A stretch of DNA of 64,000 nt from Pseudomonas sp. NKUCC02_KPG (GCF_019345465.1 NZ_JAHKRC010000001.1:1-64000); one strand, 5' to 3'; positions 1-9,443 are shown, counted from the first letter of the stretch. The notes: a model not told the origin generated them from the letters alone. Program-made: numbers and translations.

Positions 1-64
1 GGGGACTCGAACCCCTGTTACCGCCGTGAAAGGGCGGTGTCCTAGGCCACTAGACGAAGGGGAC
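1..64 (-). tRNA. tRNA-Glu (TTC), 3' end cut by the window edge
   Basis: Read leftward, the segment starts GTCCCCTTCGTCTAG and is identical to the two complete tRNA-Glu genes at 247-322 and 502-577. The anticodon loop CTTTCAC gives TTC. About 12 bases, including the CCA end, lie outside the window. It is the most promoter-distal tRNA seen in the leftward array, so the array may continue to the left. Confidence 0.95.
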
Positions 65-165
65 GTTGCCCGAAATGTACATGTACATTTCAGTGCCAGA
101 TCACTAACTAATGCTAATGTCTTGGCTTTCACTCAACCTCGCCCGAAAGCGAAGCTGCTTAAAAA

Positions 166-241
<76 letters not shown>

Positions 242-246
242 AATAA

Positions 247-322
247 TGGCGTCCCCTAGGGGACTCGAACCCCTGTTACCGCCGTGAAAGGGCGGTGTCC
301 TAGGCCACTAGACGAAGGGGAC
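247..322 (-). tRNA. tRNA-Glu (TTC)
   Basis: A complete 76-nt tRNA with encoded CCA, acceptor GTCCCCT/AGGGGAC and anticodon TTC. Only five bases separate its 3' end from the following tRNA-Gly at 166-241, so the two must be released from one precursor by endonucleolytic processing. Confidence 0.97.
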
Positions 323-423
323 GTTGCCCGAAATGTACATGTACATTTCAGTGCCAGATCACTAACTAACGCTAATGTCTTGGCTTTCACTCAACTCCGC
401 CCGAAAGCGAAGCTGCTTAAAAA

Positions 424-499
<76 letters not shown>

Positions 500-501
500 A
501 A

Positions 502-577
502 TGGCGTCCCCTAGGGGACTCGAACCCCTGTTACCGCCGTGAAAGGGCGGTGTCCTAGGCCACTAGACGAAGGGGAC
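502..577 (-). tRNA. tRNA-Glu (TTC), first gene of the array
   Basis: Promoter-proximal tRNA of the leftward array, 76 nt, anticodon TTC, CCA encoded. Its 5' end at 577 is about 55 bases downstream of the predicted transcription start near 632. Confidence 0.97.
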
Positions 578-638
578 ACACTACAACTTCACTGGTTACA
601 TGCGTTTGGCTGTTCGCTTTACGCTGCAATTGGCGCGC

Positions 639-667
639 ATTCTAGGGATGGATTTGAAAGTCGTCAA
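639..667 (-). promoter_or_regulatory. Sigma70 promoter of the tRNA-Glu/Gly array
   Basis: On the minus strand there is a -35 TTGACG (662-667), a 17-bp spacer and a -10 TAGAAT (639-644), followed by a GC-rich discriminator (GCGCGCC). Such discriminators are typical of stringently controlled stable-RNA promoters. Transcription should start near 632. The rest of the 578-897 gap holds no gene I can support; it contains this promoter and, at 883-889, the ribosome binding site of the next plus-strand gene. Confidence 0.8.
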
Positions 668-897
668 CCCCAATATGAAAATATATTGAAATCAATGACT
701 TCCCTCTTCTCTCGGCGCTTTCCTACGCAGTATGTCGACCAACTCTTGGCGCCTATATTCCGTCACCCTACAAGGGGTTATGATGGCCCGACCTCAGTGA
801 TGGCAGATTGCTGCCCGCCTATTCCCAGCCTCTCTATATAGACAGGCACGCCGACCTCACCGAGACAGCGCACCCACATTCAGAAGAGGTTTTAACG

Positions 898-1668
898 TTG
901 ACGCCCTCCATGATCGCCCTGCTTGTCGTCGTCGGGATCGCACTGCTGATCGCAATCGTCTACATGAACCATGTAGTGGAAAACAACAAACTGGAAAAAG
1001 CCCGACTCAAGGTCGAACTCAACGACCGCATACGTCGCTGCAGCGAAGTCAACGAGACCTTTCCCGGCCAGTTGATGTTCCCTGCCCTCAAGCTGCTGCT
1101 CACGCGCCTTGAGCTCAATGCCACGCAACGCCTGCTGCTCCTGCAAAAATCCAGTGCGGCTTTAAAAGCACAAGTTGCAGAGCTTAACGGGCTGATTGCC
1201 AAAGGCGAGTCTATCCCCGTCAACAACCCGCCAAACCCTGTCCTGAGCGAAGCAAAAGCCAAAGACGTGCGCTTTTTGCTTGAAACGCTGCACGGGCAAA
1301 TTACCCGGGCGGCCCAGGATGGTTTTTTACCGACCAACGAAGCCAAGCAGTGGATCAAAGAGATTCGTAATTTGCTGGTCGTGCTGCATATCGAATTTTT
1401 CAACAACCTGGGCAAGCTCGCCCTGCAAAAGAATCAGCCCGCACAGGCGCGCCTGGCTTTTGAGCGCGCGGTGCAATACTTGCGCAAGCAGCCGGTACCC
1501 GCCATGTACAACGCACAAATCAAGGACTTCGAGACCCAGCTTGCACGCGCCAACGCACAGGTGCTGAACGCACTTGAGCCGACCACGGGTGAAGTCAATG
1601 AACTGACTGAAGGCTTGAAAACCGACGACGCGGATGCTGACTGGAAGAAGAAAGCCATTTACGACTAA
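898..1668 (+). CDS. Uncharacterised membrane-anchored protein with C-terminal helical (TPR-like) region
   Basis: About 256 residues. The start is taken as TTG 898 because GAAGAGG sits 8 bases upstream; ATG 910 is the alternative. One N-terminal hydrophobic segment (about residues 5-22) is followed by a charged, helix-rich cytoplasmic-looking body. A helix pair with TPR-like spacing, containing LALQKNQPAQARLAFERAV, lies near residues 175-205. No catalytic motif was seen. I recognise it only as a protein of a type widespread in Pseudomonas and cannot give a function. It is transcribed away from the tRNA array, without an operon partner. Confidence 0.75.
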   Translation: MTPSMIALLVVVGIALLIAIVYMNHVVENNKLEKARLKVELNDRIRRCSEVNETFPGQLMFPALKLLLTRLELNATQRLLLLQKSSAALKAQVAELNGLIAKGESIPVNNPPNPVLSEAKAKDVRFLLETLHGQITRAAQDGFLPTNEAKQWIKEIRNLLVVLHIEFFNNLGKLALQKNQPAQARLAFERAVQYLRKQPVPAMYNAQIKDFETQLARANAQVLNALEPTTGEVNELTEGLKTDDADADWKKKAIYD

Positions 1669-1700
1669 GGCACCCAAAATGGGTGATCAATACCGCTCTT

Positions 1701-1735
1701 GTGGGAGCGGGCGTGCTCGCGATCAAAAGCGAGGC
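1701..1735. repeat. Single degenerate REP element
   Basis: GTGGGAGCGGGCGTGCTCGCGA matches the Pseudomonas REP half-palindrome seen at several other sites here, but no full inverted partner follows. It lies about 32 bases beyond the stop codon of the preceding gene. Confidence 0.65.
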
Positions 1736-1886
1736 GACGTGTCTGACCGAACACGTTAGTGGCACCCACGAAAAATCACGCAGATCAGTGCGGGCAATAA
1801 AGTGGAAGGAAATGCTGCAAAACCCGGGACGGGTCAGAGGGCGTAACACACAAAGGCAGCCGCTCGGGCCGCCTTTGCGTTTGACG

Positions 1887-2231
1887 TCAGGCTACCGGAT
1901 TGATTGGCTTTTCCGGGTACCACACGTCCAACAGCGGGCTAACTTCAACGCTGCTCAGCTCTGGGCGCGCTTTCAACCAGGATTCAACAGCTGCACGCTG
2001 TTCTTCGCTGACCGAGCCGCGCTTCTGCAGGCAAACCAGACCGTAGTCGTCGCCGCCAACATAACCCAGGCCGTTAGCTTCCATGGCTTGCGCCAGGAAG
2101 TCTGCCAGGAATGCATCGATAGCCTCTTCCGACAGGTCTTCTTTGAAATCCAGGTTCAGCTCAAAACCCAACTCCTGAAATTCATCAACGCACAGTTTTT
2201 TGCGCAGACGCTGGGAACGATTAGTAGCCAT
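1887..2231 (-). CDS. yggL: YggL family 50S-subunit-associated protein
   Basis: 114 residues starting MATNRSQRLRKKLCVDEFQELG, which is the signature N-terminus of the YggL (DUF469) family. The protein is short, acidic in the middle and without membrane segments. E. coli YggL associates with the large ribosomal subunit; its exact role is not settled. Length and full-length similarity fit an intact gene. It is monocistronic, divergent from dacB across about 230 bp. Confidence 0.9.
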   Translation of the reverse strand: MATNRSQRLRKKLCVDEFQELGFELNLDFKEDLSEEAIDAFLADFLAQAMEANGLGYVGGDDYGLVCLQKRGSVSEEQRAAVESWLKARPELSSVEVSPLLDVWYPEKPINPVA

Positions 2232-2463
2232 TGAACAATCCTCTTAAGTAATAACGGGCGGCACTTTAGCAGCTTAAGGCAACGCTTGCCCGGTTCCGTG
2301 TGAACGGTTCATCGTTTTCTATACTTAATCCGCCAAACCCTGTTACAGGTGGATGCACAAGCCCAACAACCTTGGGGCATAATGCCAACACTTTTAAGAC
2401 CATTGAGGGAACTTTTCATCATCCCTCTTATTTTTTTCCCTCGCCTGCAGGGTTTTACTTCTT

Positions 2464-3930
2464 ATGATCAAATCTTTACGGCCATTGCTTCTTGCCAGTC
2501 TTCTTTTGCCACTGGCCTTCGGCGCCAACGCCGCCCCTGTCAACACAACGCTCTCGCCCAAAGTTCAGCAAGCACTCAAAACCAATAAACTGCAGAACGA
2601 CGCACTGTCATTGGTCCTCCTGCCGCTCAACGGCCCGGGCATTCCAACCGTATTCAATGCCGATGTATCCATGAACCCGGCCTCCACCATGAAACTGGTG
2701 ACCACTTACGCGGCCCTGGAAATGCTCGGCCCCACCCATCAGTGGAAAACCGAGTTCTACACAGATGGCACCCTGAACAACGGCATCCTGCAAGGTAACC
2801 TTTACCTCAAGGGCGGCGGCGATCCCAAGCTGAACATGGAAAAACTATGGCTGTTGATGCGCGACCTGCGCGCCAATGGCGTGCAACAGGTAACCGGCGA
2901 CCTGGTACTTGATCGCAACTTCTTCAATCAACCGCAATTGCCCGTCTTCAACGACGACGGCAACGATAAAAACAAACCCTTCCTGGTCAAGCCCGACTCG
3001 CTGCTGGTCAACCTTAAAGCCTTGCGCTTCGTGGCCCGCAACGACGGGGGCAAAGTCCTGATATCAGTCGAACCACCGATTGCCAGCATCAAAATCGACA
3101 ATCAGGTCAAGGCCGTCAATGCCAAGCAATGCACCGGTGACGTGCGCTACAACCCGGTACCCCAAGCCGACGGCTCGGTACTCGTCACCGTGAGCGGACA
3201 GCTGGCCGACGGCTGCAACTCGCAAACCTACTTGTCCCTGCTTGATCACGCGACCTACACAGCCGGCGCTGTACGCGCCATCTGGAAAGAGCTGGGCGGC
3301 AGCATTCAAGGCCAGGACCGCCAGGCCGGCGTGCCGAAGAACTCGAAACTGCTGGCACGGGCATTCTCTCCGGATCTGGCCGAAATCATTCGCGACATCA
3401 ACAAATACAGTAACAACACCATGGCCCAGCAGCTGTTCCTGAGCCTGGGCGCACAGTTTCGCAACGACGCCGACGGTGACGATGCCAAAGCTGCACAGCG
3501 TGTAGTACGCCAATGGCTGGCCAAAAAAGGCATCACCGCACCCCATCTGGTCATGGAAAACGGTTCCGGCTTGTCCCGGGCCGAACGCGTGAGCGCACGT
3601 GAAATGGCGCAGATGCTCCAGGCCGCCTGGCAAAGCCCCTACGCTGCCGAATTCATCAGCTCCATGCCGATTGCCGGCAAAGACGGCACCATGCGCAAAC
3701 GCCTGAAAACCACCGCCATGAACGGCCAGGCTCACATCAAGACCGGCACACTCAATACAGTGCGCGCCATTTCCGGATTTAGCCGCGACAGCAACGGCAA
3801 TACCTGGGCGGTGGTCGCCATCCTCAACGACCCTCGCCCGTGGGGCGCCTCGGCCATTCTCGATCAAGTGCTGCTCGATCTGTATCGCCAGCCACAAGTC
3901 CCCAACAGTGCGGTCTCCATAGCCCAGTAA
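2464..3930 (+). CDS. dacB: D-alanyl-D-alanine carboxypeptidase/endopeptidase (PBP4 type)
   Basis: 488 residues with an N-terminal signal peptide ending near ANAA (residue 24), so the enzyme is periplasmic. The serine-peptidase S13 motifs are all present: SxxK as STMK at 74-77 (catalytic Ser74, Lys77), SNN at 316-318 and KTG at 426-428. The long insertion between the first two motifs is typical of class C low-mass penicillin-binding proteins. The family trims pentapeptides and cleaves D-Ala-mDAP cross-links in peptidoglycan; loss of dacB in Pseudomonas is known to induce AmpC. Single gene, ended by the terminator at 3953-3986. Confidence 0.95.
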   Translation: MIKSLRPLLLASLLLPLAFGANAAPVNTTLSPKVQQALKTNKLQNDALSLVLLPLNGPGIPTVFNADVSMNPASTMKLVTTYAALEMLGPTHQWKTEFYTDGTLNNGILQGNLYLKGGGDPKLNMEKLWLLMRDLRANGVQQVTGDLVLDRNFFNQPQLPVFNDDGNDKNKPFLVKPDSLLVNLKALRFVARNDGGKVLISVEPPIASIKIDNQVKAVNAKQCTGDVRYNPVPQADGSVLVTVSGQLADGCNSQTYLSLLDHATYTAGAVRAIWKELGGSIQGQDRQAGVPKNSKLLARAFSPDLAEIIRDINKYSNNTMAQQLFLSLGAQFRNDADGDDAKAAQRVVRQWLAKKGITAPHLVMENGSGLSRAERVSAREMAQMLQAAWQSPYAAEFISSMPIAGKDGTMRKRLKTTAMNGQAHIKTGTLNTVRAISGFSRDSNGNTWAVVAILNDPRPWGASAILDQVLLDLYRQPQVPNSAVSIAQ

Positions 3931-3952
3931 GGCGTTGACCAGGCAATAAAAA

Positions 3953-3986
3953 ACGCCCCTGATCGCAAGATCAGGGGCGTTTTTTT
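3953..3986. terminator. Bidirectional rho-independent terminator between dacB and rlmL
   Basis: A perfect 12-bp stem (ACGCCCCTGATC, loop GCAA, GATCAGGGGCGT) is flanked by A and T runs, so it can serve dacB from the left and rlmL from the right. Confidence 0.92.
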
Positions 3987-3987
3987 A

Positions 3988-4052
3988 TGGGGGCGGGCTT
4001 GCTCGCGCTGGCAACACTGCGAGCTGCCCATCGAGAACAAGCCCGCCCCCAC
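3988..4052. repeat. REP pair (BIME-like)
   Basis: Two REP-type arms face each other: GGGGGCGGGCTTGCTCGCG and, inverted, a GAACAAGCCCGCCCCCAC arm, with about 25 bases between. It sits immediately next to the terminator in the convergent dacB/rlmL gap. Confidence 0.8.
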
Positions 4053-4068
4053 CCTTACAGCACCGGTA

Positions 4069-6339
4069 TTACCGGGCCATGATTTTCCAGGCACGGTGAA
4101 TTTTGCTGTTGCGGGCAAAGTCCGGATCAATGGTGCTGGCGGTTATTTCTTCCACGGCATAACGCGCTTCCAGATTTTCATCGAGGATGAATTTGCGGAA
4201 GTTGTTCGAGAAATACAGCACCCCACCCGGCGCCAGACGCGCCATGGCCAGATCCAGCAACTGCACGTGATCGCGCTGCACATCGAAGATCCCTTCCATG
4301 CGCTTGGAGTTGGAGAAGGTCGGCGGATCAATAAAGATCAGGTCGTACTCTTCACGACAGGCATCCAGCCACACCATCACATCGCCCTGCTCCAGGCGGT
4401 TTTTGTCCGAAAAACCGTTCAGAGACAGGTTACGGCGCGCCCAGTCCAGATAAGTCTTGGACAAGTCGACGCTGGTGGTGCTGCGAGCACCGCCCTTGGC
4501 AGCATGGACGCTGGCGGTCGCGGTGTAGCAGTACAGATTGAGGAAGCGCTTGCCTGCAGCCTCTTTCTGAATGCGCATGCGCATTGGGCGGTGATCCAGG
4601 AACAGACCGGTATCCAGATAGTCCGTGAGGTTCACCAGCAGCTTCACACCGCCTTCATTGACCTCGGTGAACTTGCCCTGGGCACTTTGACGCTCGTACT
4701 GCTTGGTGCCGCTCTGGCGCTCACGACGCTTGACGATCACACGACTCTTGTCGATGTTCAGCGCCTGGGGAATGGCTGCCAAGGCATCGAACATGCGCGC
4801 CGAAGCTTTTTCCGGATCAATGGATTTCGGTGCCACATACTCCTGAACGTGAACCCAGTCGTGGTACAGGTCGATCGCCATGGCATATTCCGGCATATCG
4901 GCGTCGTAGACACGATAGCAATCGATCCCTTCACGCTTGACCCACTTGCTCAGCGCTTTGAGATTTTTTTGCAGGCGGTTGGCAAACATCTGCCCGCCCT
5001 CGCTCAAGCGCGGCTGTTCGATCACCACCGGCACTGGCTTGATCGGGTTGCCGTTCTTGTTGAACTTCTCGTATTTACCTGGCGCTTCGATGTTCGACGG
5101 CAGATCGGACTCAGCCTGCTCGCGATCAATCTGACGCTGCTCAGGCGTACGTCGCTCACCCGTCACAAACTGATCCGGCACAACCTTGATCAACAGCAGC
5201 TTGCACGGCAACGCGCCGTTCCAGAACGAGTACTGCTTGTGGCTGCGAATCCCCATGCGCTTGCCCAGATCCGGAGCGCCGGTAAACACCGCGGCCTCCC
5301 AGTTCAAGCAAGCCTGACGCAGACGCTCGCCGAGATTCTGGTAGAGATAGAGCAAGCTCGCCTCGTCGCCCAGACGCTCGCCGTACGGAGGGTTGCAGAT
5401 CACCAGGCCTTTCTGGTTCTGGTCCGGACGCGGTTCGAAGGTCGCAACCTCGCCCTGGTAAATCTTGATCCAGTGGCTCAGACCGGCGCGCTCTATGTTA
5501 TTGCGCGCAGGCTGGATCAGGCGCGGGTCGGCTTCATAACCACGAATCCACAGAGGCGGCTTGGCCATGCCGACTTCTGCACGCTCAGTGGCTTCCTGAT
5601 GAAGTTTTTTCCAGATAGCCGGCACGTGGCCCAGCCAGGCATCGAACCCCCAGTGAATGCGGTTCAGGTTAGGCGCCATGTCGGCAGCAATCATTGCGCC
5701 TTCAACCAGGAACGTACCCACACCACACATCGGGTCAGCCAAGGCAGCGCCTTCGGCTGCCATACGTGGCCAGCCCGAACGAATCAGGATGGCAGCCGCG
5801 AGGTTTTCCTTCAGCGGTGCAGCACCTTGCTGCAGACGGTAGCCACGCTGGTGCAAGCTGTGACCTGACAGGTCCAAGGACAGAATGGCTTCGCCGCGAT
5901 CCAGTCGCAGGTGGATACGAATGTCCGGGCTGATCTTGTCGATGGACGGACGCTCGCCAGACGGCGTACGCAACTTGTCGACGATTGCGTCTTTTACTTT
6001 CAACGCACCAAAGTGCGTGTTGTCGATACCCGAACCATGACCGCTGAATTCAACAGCCAGCGTGCCATCCGGGACCATGTGGTCATGCCAGTCAATGTCC
6101 AGAACGCCGTGGTACAGGTCTTCCGCATCTTTCATCGGAAAACGCTTGAGCACCAGCAACACACGGTTGGCAAGGCGCGACCATAGACACAAACGGTAGG
6201 CAGTTTCCATATCTGCCATGCCACGAATGGCCGAGGTGTGCTCGCGAGCTTCCTCAAGGCCAAGGCCGGTGGCCTCTTCGAGGAGAAGGCCTTCAAGGCC
6301 TTTAGGGCAGGTAAGGAAGAGTTCGTAACGATCCGACAT
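4069..6339 (-). CDS. rlmL: Bifunctional 23S rRNA methyltransferase RlmKL (m2G2445 and m7G2069)
   Basis: 756 residues, the fused length found in gammaproteobacteria. The N-terminal half carries a THUMP-type RNA-binding region, a SAM-binding loop DPMCGVGTFL (about residue 205) and the N2-guanine methyltransferase motif NPPYGERLG (about 315). The C-terminal half is the RlmK part, with a second SAM loop (FLNLYCYTATASVHAAKGGA) and IDPPTFSNSKRM near 665. The two domains modify G2445 (m2G) and G2069 (m7G) near the peptidyl transferase centre. Single gene convergent with dacB; a very long antisense open frame lies over it but is not coding. Confidence 0.96.
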   Translation of the reverse strand: MSDRYELFLTCPKGLEGLLLEEATGLGLEEAREHTSAIRGMADMETAYRLCLWSRLANRVLLVLKRFPMKDAEDLYHGVLDIDWHDHMVPDGTLAVEFSGHGSGIDNTHFGALKVKDAIVDKLRTPSGERPSIDKISPDIRIHLRLDRGEAILSLDLSGHSLHQRGYRLQQGAAPLKENLAAAILIRSGWPRMAAEGAALADPMCGVGTFLVEGAMIAADMAPNLNRIHWGFDAWLGHVPAIWKKLHQEATERAEVGMAKPPLWIRGYEADPRLIQPARNNIERAGLSHWIKIYQGEVATFEPRPDQNQKGLVICNPPYGERLGDEASLLYLYQNLGERLRQACLNWEAAVFTGAPDLGKRMGIRSHKQYSFWNGALPCKLLLIKVVPDQFVTGERRTPEQRQIDREQAESDLPSNIEAPGKYEKFNKNGNPIKPVPVVIEQPRLSEGGQMFANRLQKNLKALSKWVKREGIDCYRVYDADMPEYAMAIDLYHDWVHVQEYVAPKSIDPEKASARMFDALAAIPQALNIDKSRVIVKRRERQSGTKQYERQSAQGKFTEVNEGGVKLLVNLTDYLDTGLFLDHRPMRMRIQKEAAGKRFLNLYCYTATASVHAAKGGARSTTSVDLSKTYLDWARRNLSLNGFSDKNRLEQGDVMVWLDACREEYDLIFIDPPTFSNSKRMEGIFDVQRDHVQLLDLAMARLAPGGVLYFSNNFRKFILDENLEARYAVEEITASTIDPDFARNSKIHRAWKIMAR

Positions 6340-6806
6340 GGGATTCCTGAGCTTTTAGCTATCAGTGAAGAGGCAACGCATTGCCTGCTCCGTTTTCAAT
6401 CAAGCGCTTTTCTTGAAGAGCGCTCGTGTGGCACGAAAATGTGCCGTTCCACCGATGCGTTTTTCATGCCCTGAGGCACGAAGAGTTTAGACGCAGAGGC
6501 AGGTCATTCATCGAGAAACAATTGGTCATATTCAGACCCTTCGTCGAATAGTGCCCCAGCAAAACAGGGGGATATTCGCAGCGGAGAATGAAACGCATCA
6601 TATTTGTAAACACTCGCCCTGACAGGCTTTGGTCGCATTTCGCAGCAGAAAAGCGACCTTACTTATGGCCATAACACCAATATCGTTACGTGCTTATGAC
6701 AAAACGATCATTCACACGCCTTGGCGCATTGGTTAGAACTCAACTCAGGTTATCGCCGCACAGGCCATAACGAACTGCTCGCCACGCCGGCAGCGAGCAC
6801 ACCAAC
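6340..6806. other. Long intergenic region upstream of rmf
   Basis: The 540-bp gap between the divergent rlmL and rmf genes has no convincing gene. It must hold both promoters. A structured segment at 6545-6578 pairs CGAATA with TATTCG and, inside, CCCC with GGGG. A smaller hairpin GGCAC/GTGCC lies at 6430-6445. Neither has a T run, so they are not simple terminators. Confidence 0.5.
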
Positions 6807-6840
6807 GGCAGAACACTCTGCCCCGACCTTCAGAAGGTCG
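6807..6840 (+). promoter_or_regulatory. Two tandem perfect hairpins in the rmf leader
   Basis: GGCAGA-ACAC-TCTGCC (6807-6822) is followed after one base by CGACCTT-CAG-AAGGTCG (6824-6840). Both stems are perfect, and the second ends 39 bases before the rmf start codon. No T run follows, so they are more likely mRNA stability or translation-control elements than terminators. The link to rmf is inferred from position. Confidence 0.55.
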
Positions 6841-6879
6841 ACGCTAAATAAAACAGTCAACAAGTGAGGGCAATACCCT

Positions 6880-7095
6880 ATGAGAAGACTTAAGCGTGAT
6901 CCGTTGGAAAAAGCTTTCTTACGCGGATATCAATACGGTGTTAATGGAAAATCCCGCGAGCTTTGCCCTTTTACTCTACCGTCGGTACGCCAAGCCTGGA
7001 TTAACGGCTGGCGCGAAGGACGCGGCGACAACTGGGACGGTATGACTGGCACTGCGGGCATCCACAGACTCAACGAACTTCACGCCGTCGGCTAA
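6880..7095 (+). CDS. rmf: Ribosome modulation factor RMF
   Basis: 71 residues beginning MRRLKRDPLEKAFLRGYQYG, with the family core GxxGKSRELCPF and the AWINGWREGR helix. RMF dimerises 70S ribosomes into inactive 100S particles in stationary phase or starvation. GTGAGGG lies 9 bases before the ATG. Single gene; its leader contains two strong hairpins (6807-6840), which suggests control of message stability or translation. Length is slightly above the E. coli protein (55 residues), as usual in Pseudomonas. Confidence 0.95.
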   Translation: MRRLKRDPLEKAFLRGYQYGVNGKSRELCPFTLPSVRQAWINGWREGRGDNWDGMTGTAGIHRLNELHAVG

Positions 7096-7175
7096 CTCTG
7101 GGCAAATCCGACATCACCTCGAAGATGCAATGACTCAACCATGCCGTCCTATCCGGGCGGCGGGCTTCGGCCCAG

Positions 7176-7198
7176 GGGCTCCTCAGGGAGCCCTTTTT
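7176..7198 (+). terminator. Rho-independent terminator after rmf
   Basis: A 7-bp stem GGGCTCC / GGAGCCC with loop TCAG, followed by TTTTT. The pyrD stop codon on the other strand is only 14 bases further on. Confidence 0.85.
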
Positions 7199-7211
7199 AT
7201 TGCCTGCCGAT

Positions 7212-8237
7212 TTATGACCGCGCCAAGGCGGAAATGGCATCGACGGATTCGCGAATCAGGGCCGGGCCCTTGTAGATGAAACCCGAGTAAATCTGCACCA
7301 GGCTCGCACCCGCAGCGATTTTCTCAGCCGCGTACTTGCCTTCGGTGATTCCGCCCGCCGCAATGATCGGCATACGACCTGCCAGCTCTCCTGCCAGCAC
7401 CTTGACCGTATGGGTGCTCTTGTCACGCACCGGCGCGCCCGACAGGCCGCCAGCCTCGTCGCCATGTTCCATGCCCTCAACACCTACGCGACTCAGGGTA
7501 GTGTTGGTCGCAATGACCGCGTCCATACCCGTCTCAAGCAGCGCCTGAGCCACGAGCACGGTTTCTTCGTCGGTCATGTCAGGTGCGATCTTGATTGCCA
7601 GCGGTACGCGCTTACCGTGACGCTGTGTCAGTTCGTTCTGACGCACTTGTAGGGCTTCAAGCAACTGCTTAAGCGAATCGCCAAATTGCAGGCTGCGCAG
7701 GCCTGGAGTATTGGGCGAACTCACGTTTACGGTGACATAACTGGCGTGGGCATACACCTTATCCAGGCAGATCAGGTAGTCATCGACCGCGCGCTCTACC
7801 GGCGTGTCGAAGTTCTTGCCAATGTTGATCCCCAGAATACCGGTGTACTTGGCCGCCTGAACCCGCGTCAGCAAATGATCAACCCCAAGGTTGTTAAACC
7901 CCATGCGGTTGATGATTGCCTGCGCTTCAGGCAGTCGGAAAATGCGTGGCTTGGGATTGCCTGGCTGAGGGCGCGGCGTCACCGTGCCGATCTCGACAAA
8001 TCCAAAACCCAACTGTGCAAAACCATCAATGGCTGCACCGTTTTTGTCCAGACCTGCGGCCAGCCCGACCGGGTTCGGAAAATCGAGCCCCATGACCTTC
8101 ACTGGCAGCCTTGCCGGCGCCTTGCACAACAAACCGTTGAGCCCAAGACGGCCGCCCGCACCGATCAAGTCCAGGGACAAATCGTGAGAGGTTTCAGGGG
8201 AGAGTTTGAAGAGCAACTGGCGGGCCAGGTTATACAT
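7212..8237 (-). CDS. pyrD: Dihydroorotate dehydrogenase (quinone), class 2
   Basis: 341 residues. The N-terminal amphipathic helix ([15 protein letters not shown]) that attaches class 2 enzymes to the inner membrane is present. FMN-binding and active-site motifs are visible: [13 protein letters not shown] (about 55), [10 protein letters not shown] with the class 2 catalytic serine (about 175), and [26 protein letters not shown] near the C-terminus. It oxidises dihydroorotate to orotate in pyrimidine synthesis, passing electrons to ubiquinone. It is downstream of oprF but separated by a terminator, so it is probably transcribed alone. Convergent with rmf. Confidence 0.97.
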   Translation of the reverse strand: MYNLARQLLFKLSPETSHDLSLDLIGAGGRLGLNGLLCKAPARLPVKVMGLDFPNPVGLAAGLDKNGAAIDGFAQLGFGFVEIGTVTPRPQPGNPKPRIFRLPEAQAIINRMGFNNLGVDHLLTRVQAAKYTGILGINIGKNFDTPVERAVDDYLICLDKVYAHASYVTVNVSSPNTPGLRSLQFGDSLKQLLEALQVRQNELTQRHGKRVPLAIKIAPDMTDEETVLVAQALLETGMDAVIATNTTLSRVGVEGMEHGDEAGGLSGAPVRDKSTHTVKVLAGELAGRMPIIAAGGITEGKYAAEKIAAGASLVQIYSGFIYKGPALIRESVDAISALARS

Positions 8238-8312
8238 GGGCTGATTGGACTCAATGGGGTACTTGAAGAGTGCGCGATTATAGCTGCGCGGACCGCTAAA
8301 TCACAGGCAAAG

Positions 8313-8338
8313 AAAAACCCGGCCTAAGCCGGGTTTTT
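8313..8338. terminator. Terminator of oprF (works in both directions)
   Basis: CCCGGC-CTAA-GCCGGG stem flanked by AAAAA and TTTTT. Leftward oprF transcripts meet it 27 bases after the stop codon. Confidence 0.9.
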
Positions 8339-8359
8339 CTGAACAGCCGAGCTAAATAA

Positions 8360-9337
8360 TTACTTAGCTTCTGCTTGAACGGTCGCTTCTACGCGACGGT
8401 TCAGTTCACGGCCTTCTGCAGTTGCGTTGCTTGCAACTGGGTTGGCTTTACCGTGACCGACAGCGTCTACACGGTTAGCTGCAACACCTTGGTTAACCAG
8501 GGCTGCACGAACGGCGTCAGCACGACGCTGCGACAGTTTCTGGTTGTAGGCATCGGTACCAACGCTGTCAGTGTAACCAGCAACAGTGGTGGTAGTAGCT
8601 GGGTACTGCTTCATGAAATCAGCAACGTTGTTGATATCAGCTGCGTACTGCGGCTTAACGTTGGATTTGTCGAAGTCGAATTTCACGTCAAGTTCAACGC
8701 GAACAACTTCAGCGATTGGAGCTTCTGGTTCTGGCTCAGCGATTGGTGCTGGAGCTGGAACTGGAGCAGGAGCGACTTTACCGCCGTTACCGCCGAAGTT
8801 CACACCCAGACCAACGGTAGGAGCGTAGTCCCACTTGCCGTTGTCCAGTTTGTAGTCAGCTTCAACGCCAGCACGGGCGAACAGGTTGTCAGTGATGTAC
8901 CACTTAACACCAGCGCCTGCAGTCAGGAAAGTCGACTGGTCACGACCGCTGTGGCCGTCTGCGATCACGTTGGTCATGCTCTTGTGAGCAACACCGCCGG
9001 AAACGTATGGACGCAGAGCGTCGCCTACGGTGCCGAAGTGGTACTGAGCGTTCAGACCAAAGTTGTCGCCTTTGATTTTCTGGTTGCCAGTGCCGTCATT
9101 CGAACGGGTGTGGTTGGTTTTGTCGTAGGTCAGGTTCAACGAAACGTCGTCGGTCAGGAAGTAACCGATCGATGCGCCTGGGTTGTAGCCGTCTTCTACG
9201 TGCTTGACGCTGTCGTTGTACTGTTTTTTGTAGAACAGTTCACCCTCGACCGCGCCTTGGCCTTGTGCCAGGGCACCGAACGAAGTTGCGGCTACAAAGG
9301 AACCAATGGCAATGCCCAAGGTGTTTTTCAGTTTCAT
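8360..9337 (-). CDS. oprF: Major outer-membrane porin OprF (OmpA-like)
   Basis: 325 residues: signal peptide cleaved near ALAQ (residue 24), an eight-strand beta-barrel domain to about residue 185, a Pro/Ala/Glu hinge (APAPVPAPAPIAEPEPEAP, about 190-210) and a C-terminal OmpA peptidoglycan-binding domain with GYTDSVGT and RRADAV motifs. OprF is the general slow porin and anchors the outer membrane to the wall. No cysteine is present, unlike P. aeruginosa OprF, whose hinge has four. It follows sigX, which in P. aeruginosa controls one of its promoters; the 106-bp sigX-oprF gap should contain the promoters. Confidence 0.97.
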   Translation of the reverse strand: MKLKNTLGIAIGSFVAATSFGALAQGQGAVEGELFYKKQYNDSVKHVEDGYNPGASIGYFLTDDVSLNLTYDKTNHTRSNDGTGNQKIKGDNFGLNAQYHFGTVGDALRPYVSGGVAHKSMTNVIADGHSGRDQSTFLTAGAGVKWYITDNLFARAGVEADYKLDNGKWDYAPTVGLGVNFGGNGGKVAPAPVPAPAPIAEPEPEAPIAEVVRVELDVKFDFDKSNVKPQYAADINNVADFMKQYPATTTTVAGYTDSVGTDAYNQKLSQRRADAVRAALVNQGVAANRVDAVGHGKANPVASNATAEGRELNRRVEATVQAEAK

Positions 9338-9443
9338 CCGTTAAATCCCCATCTGGTGATTGTAAAGCAGTCCCACATACCGGGGGACAACTCGGCGGCA
9401 AGTCTATCAGACCTTGCCTACACGTAGAGCCATTTGCGCTGAA

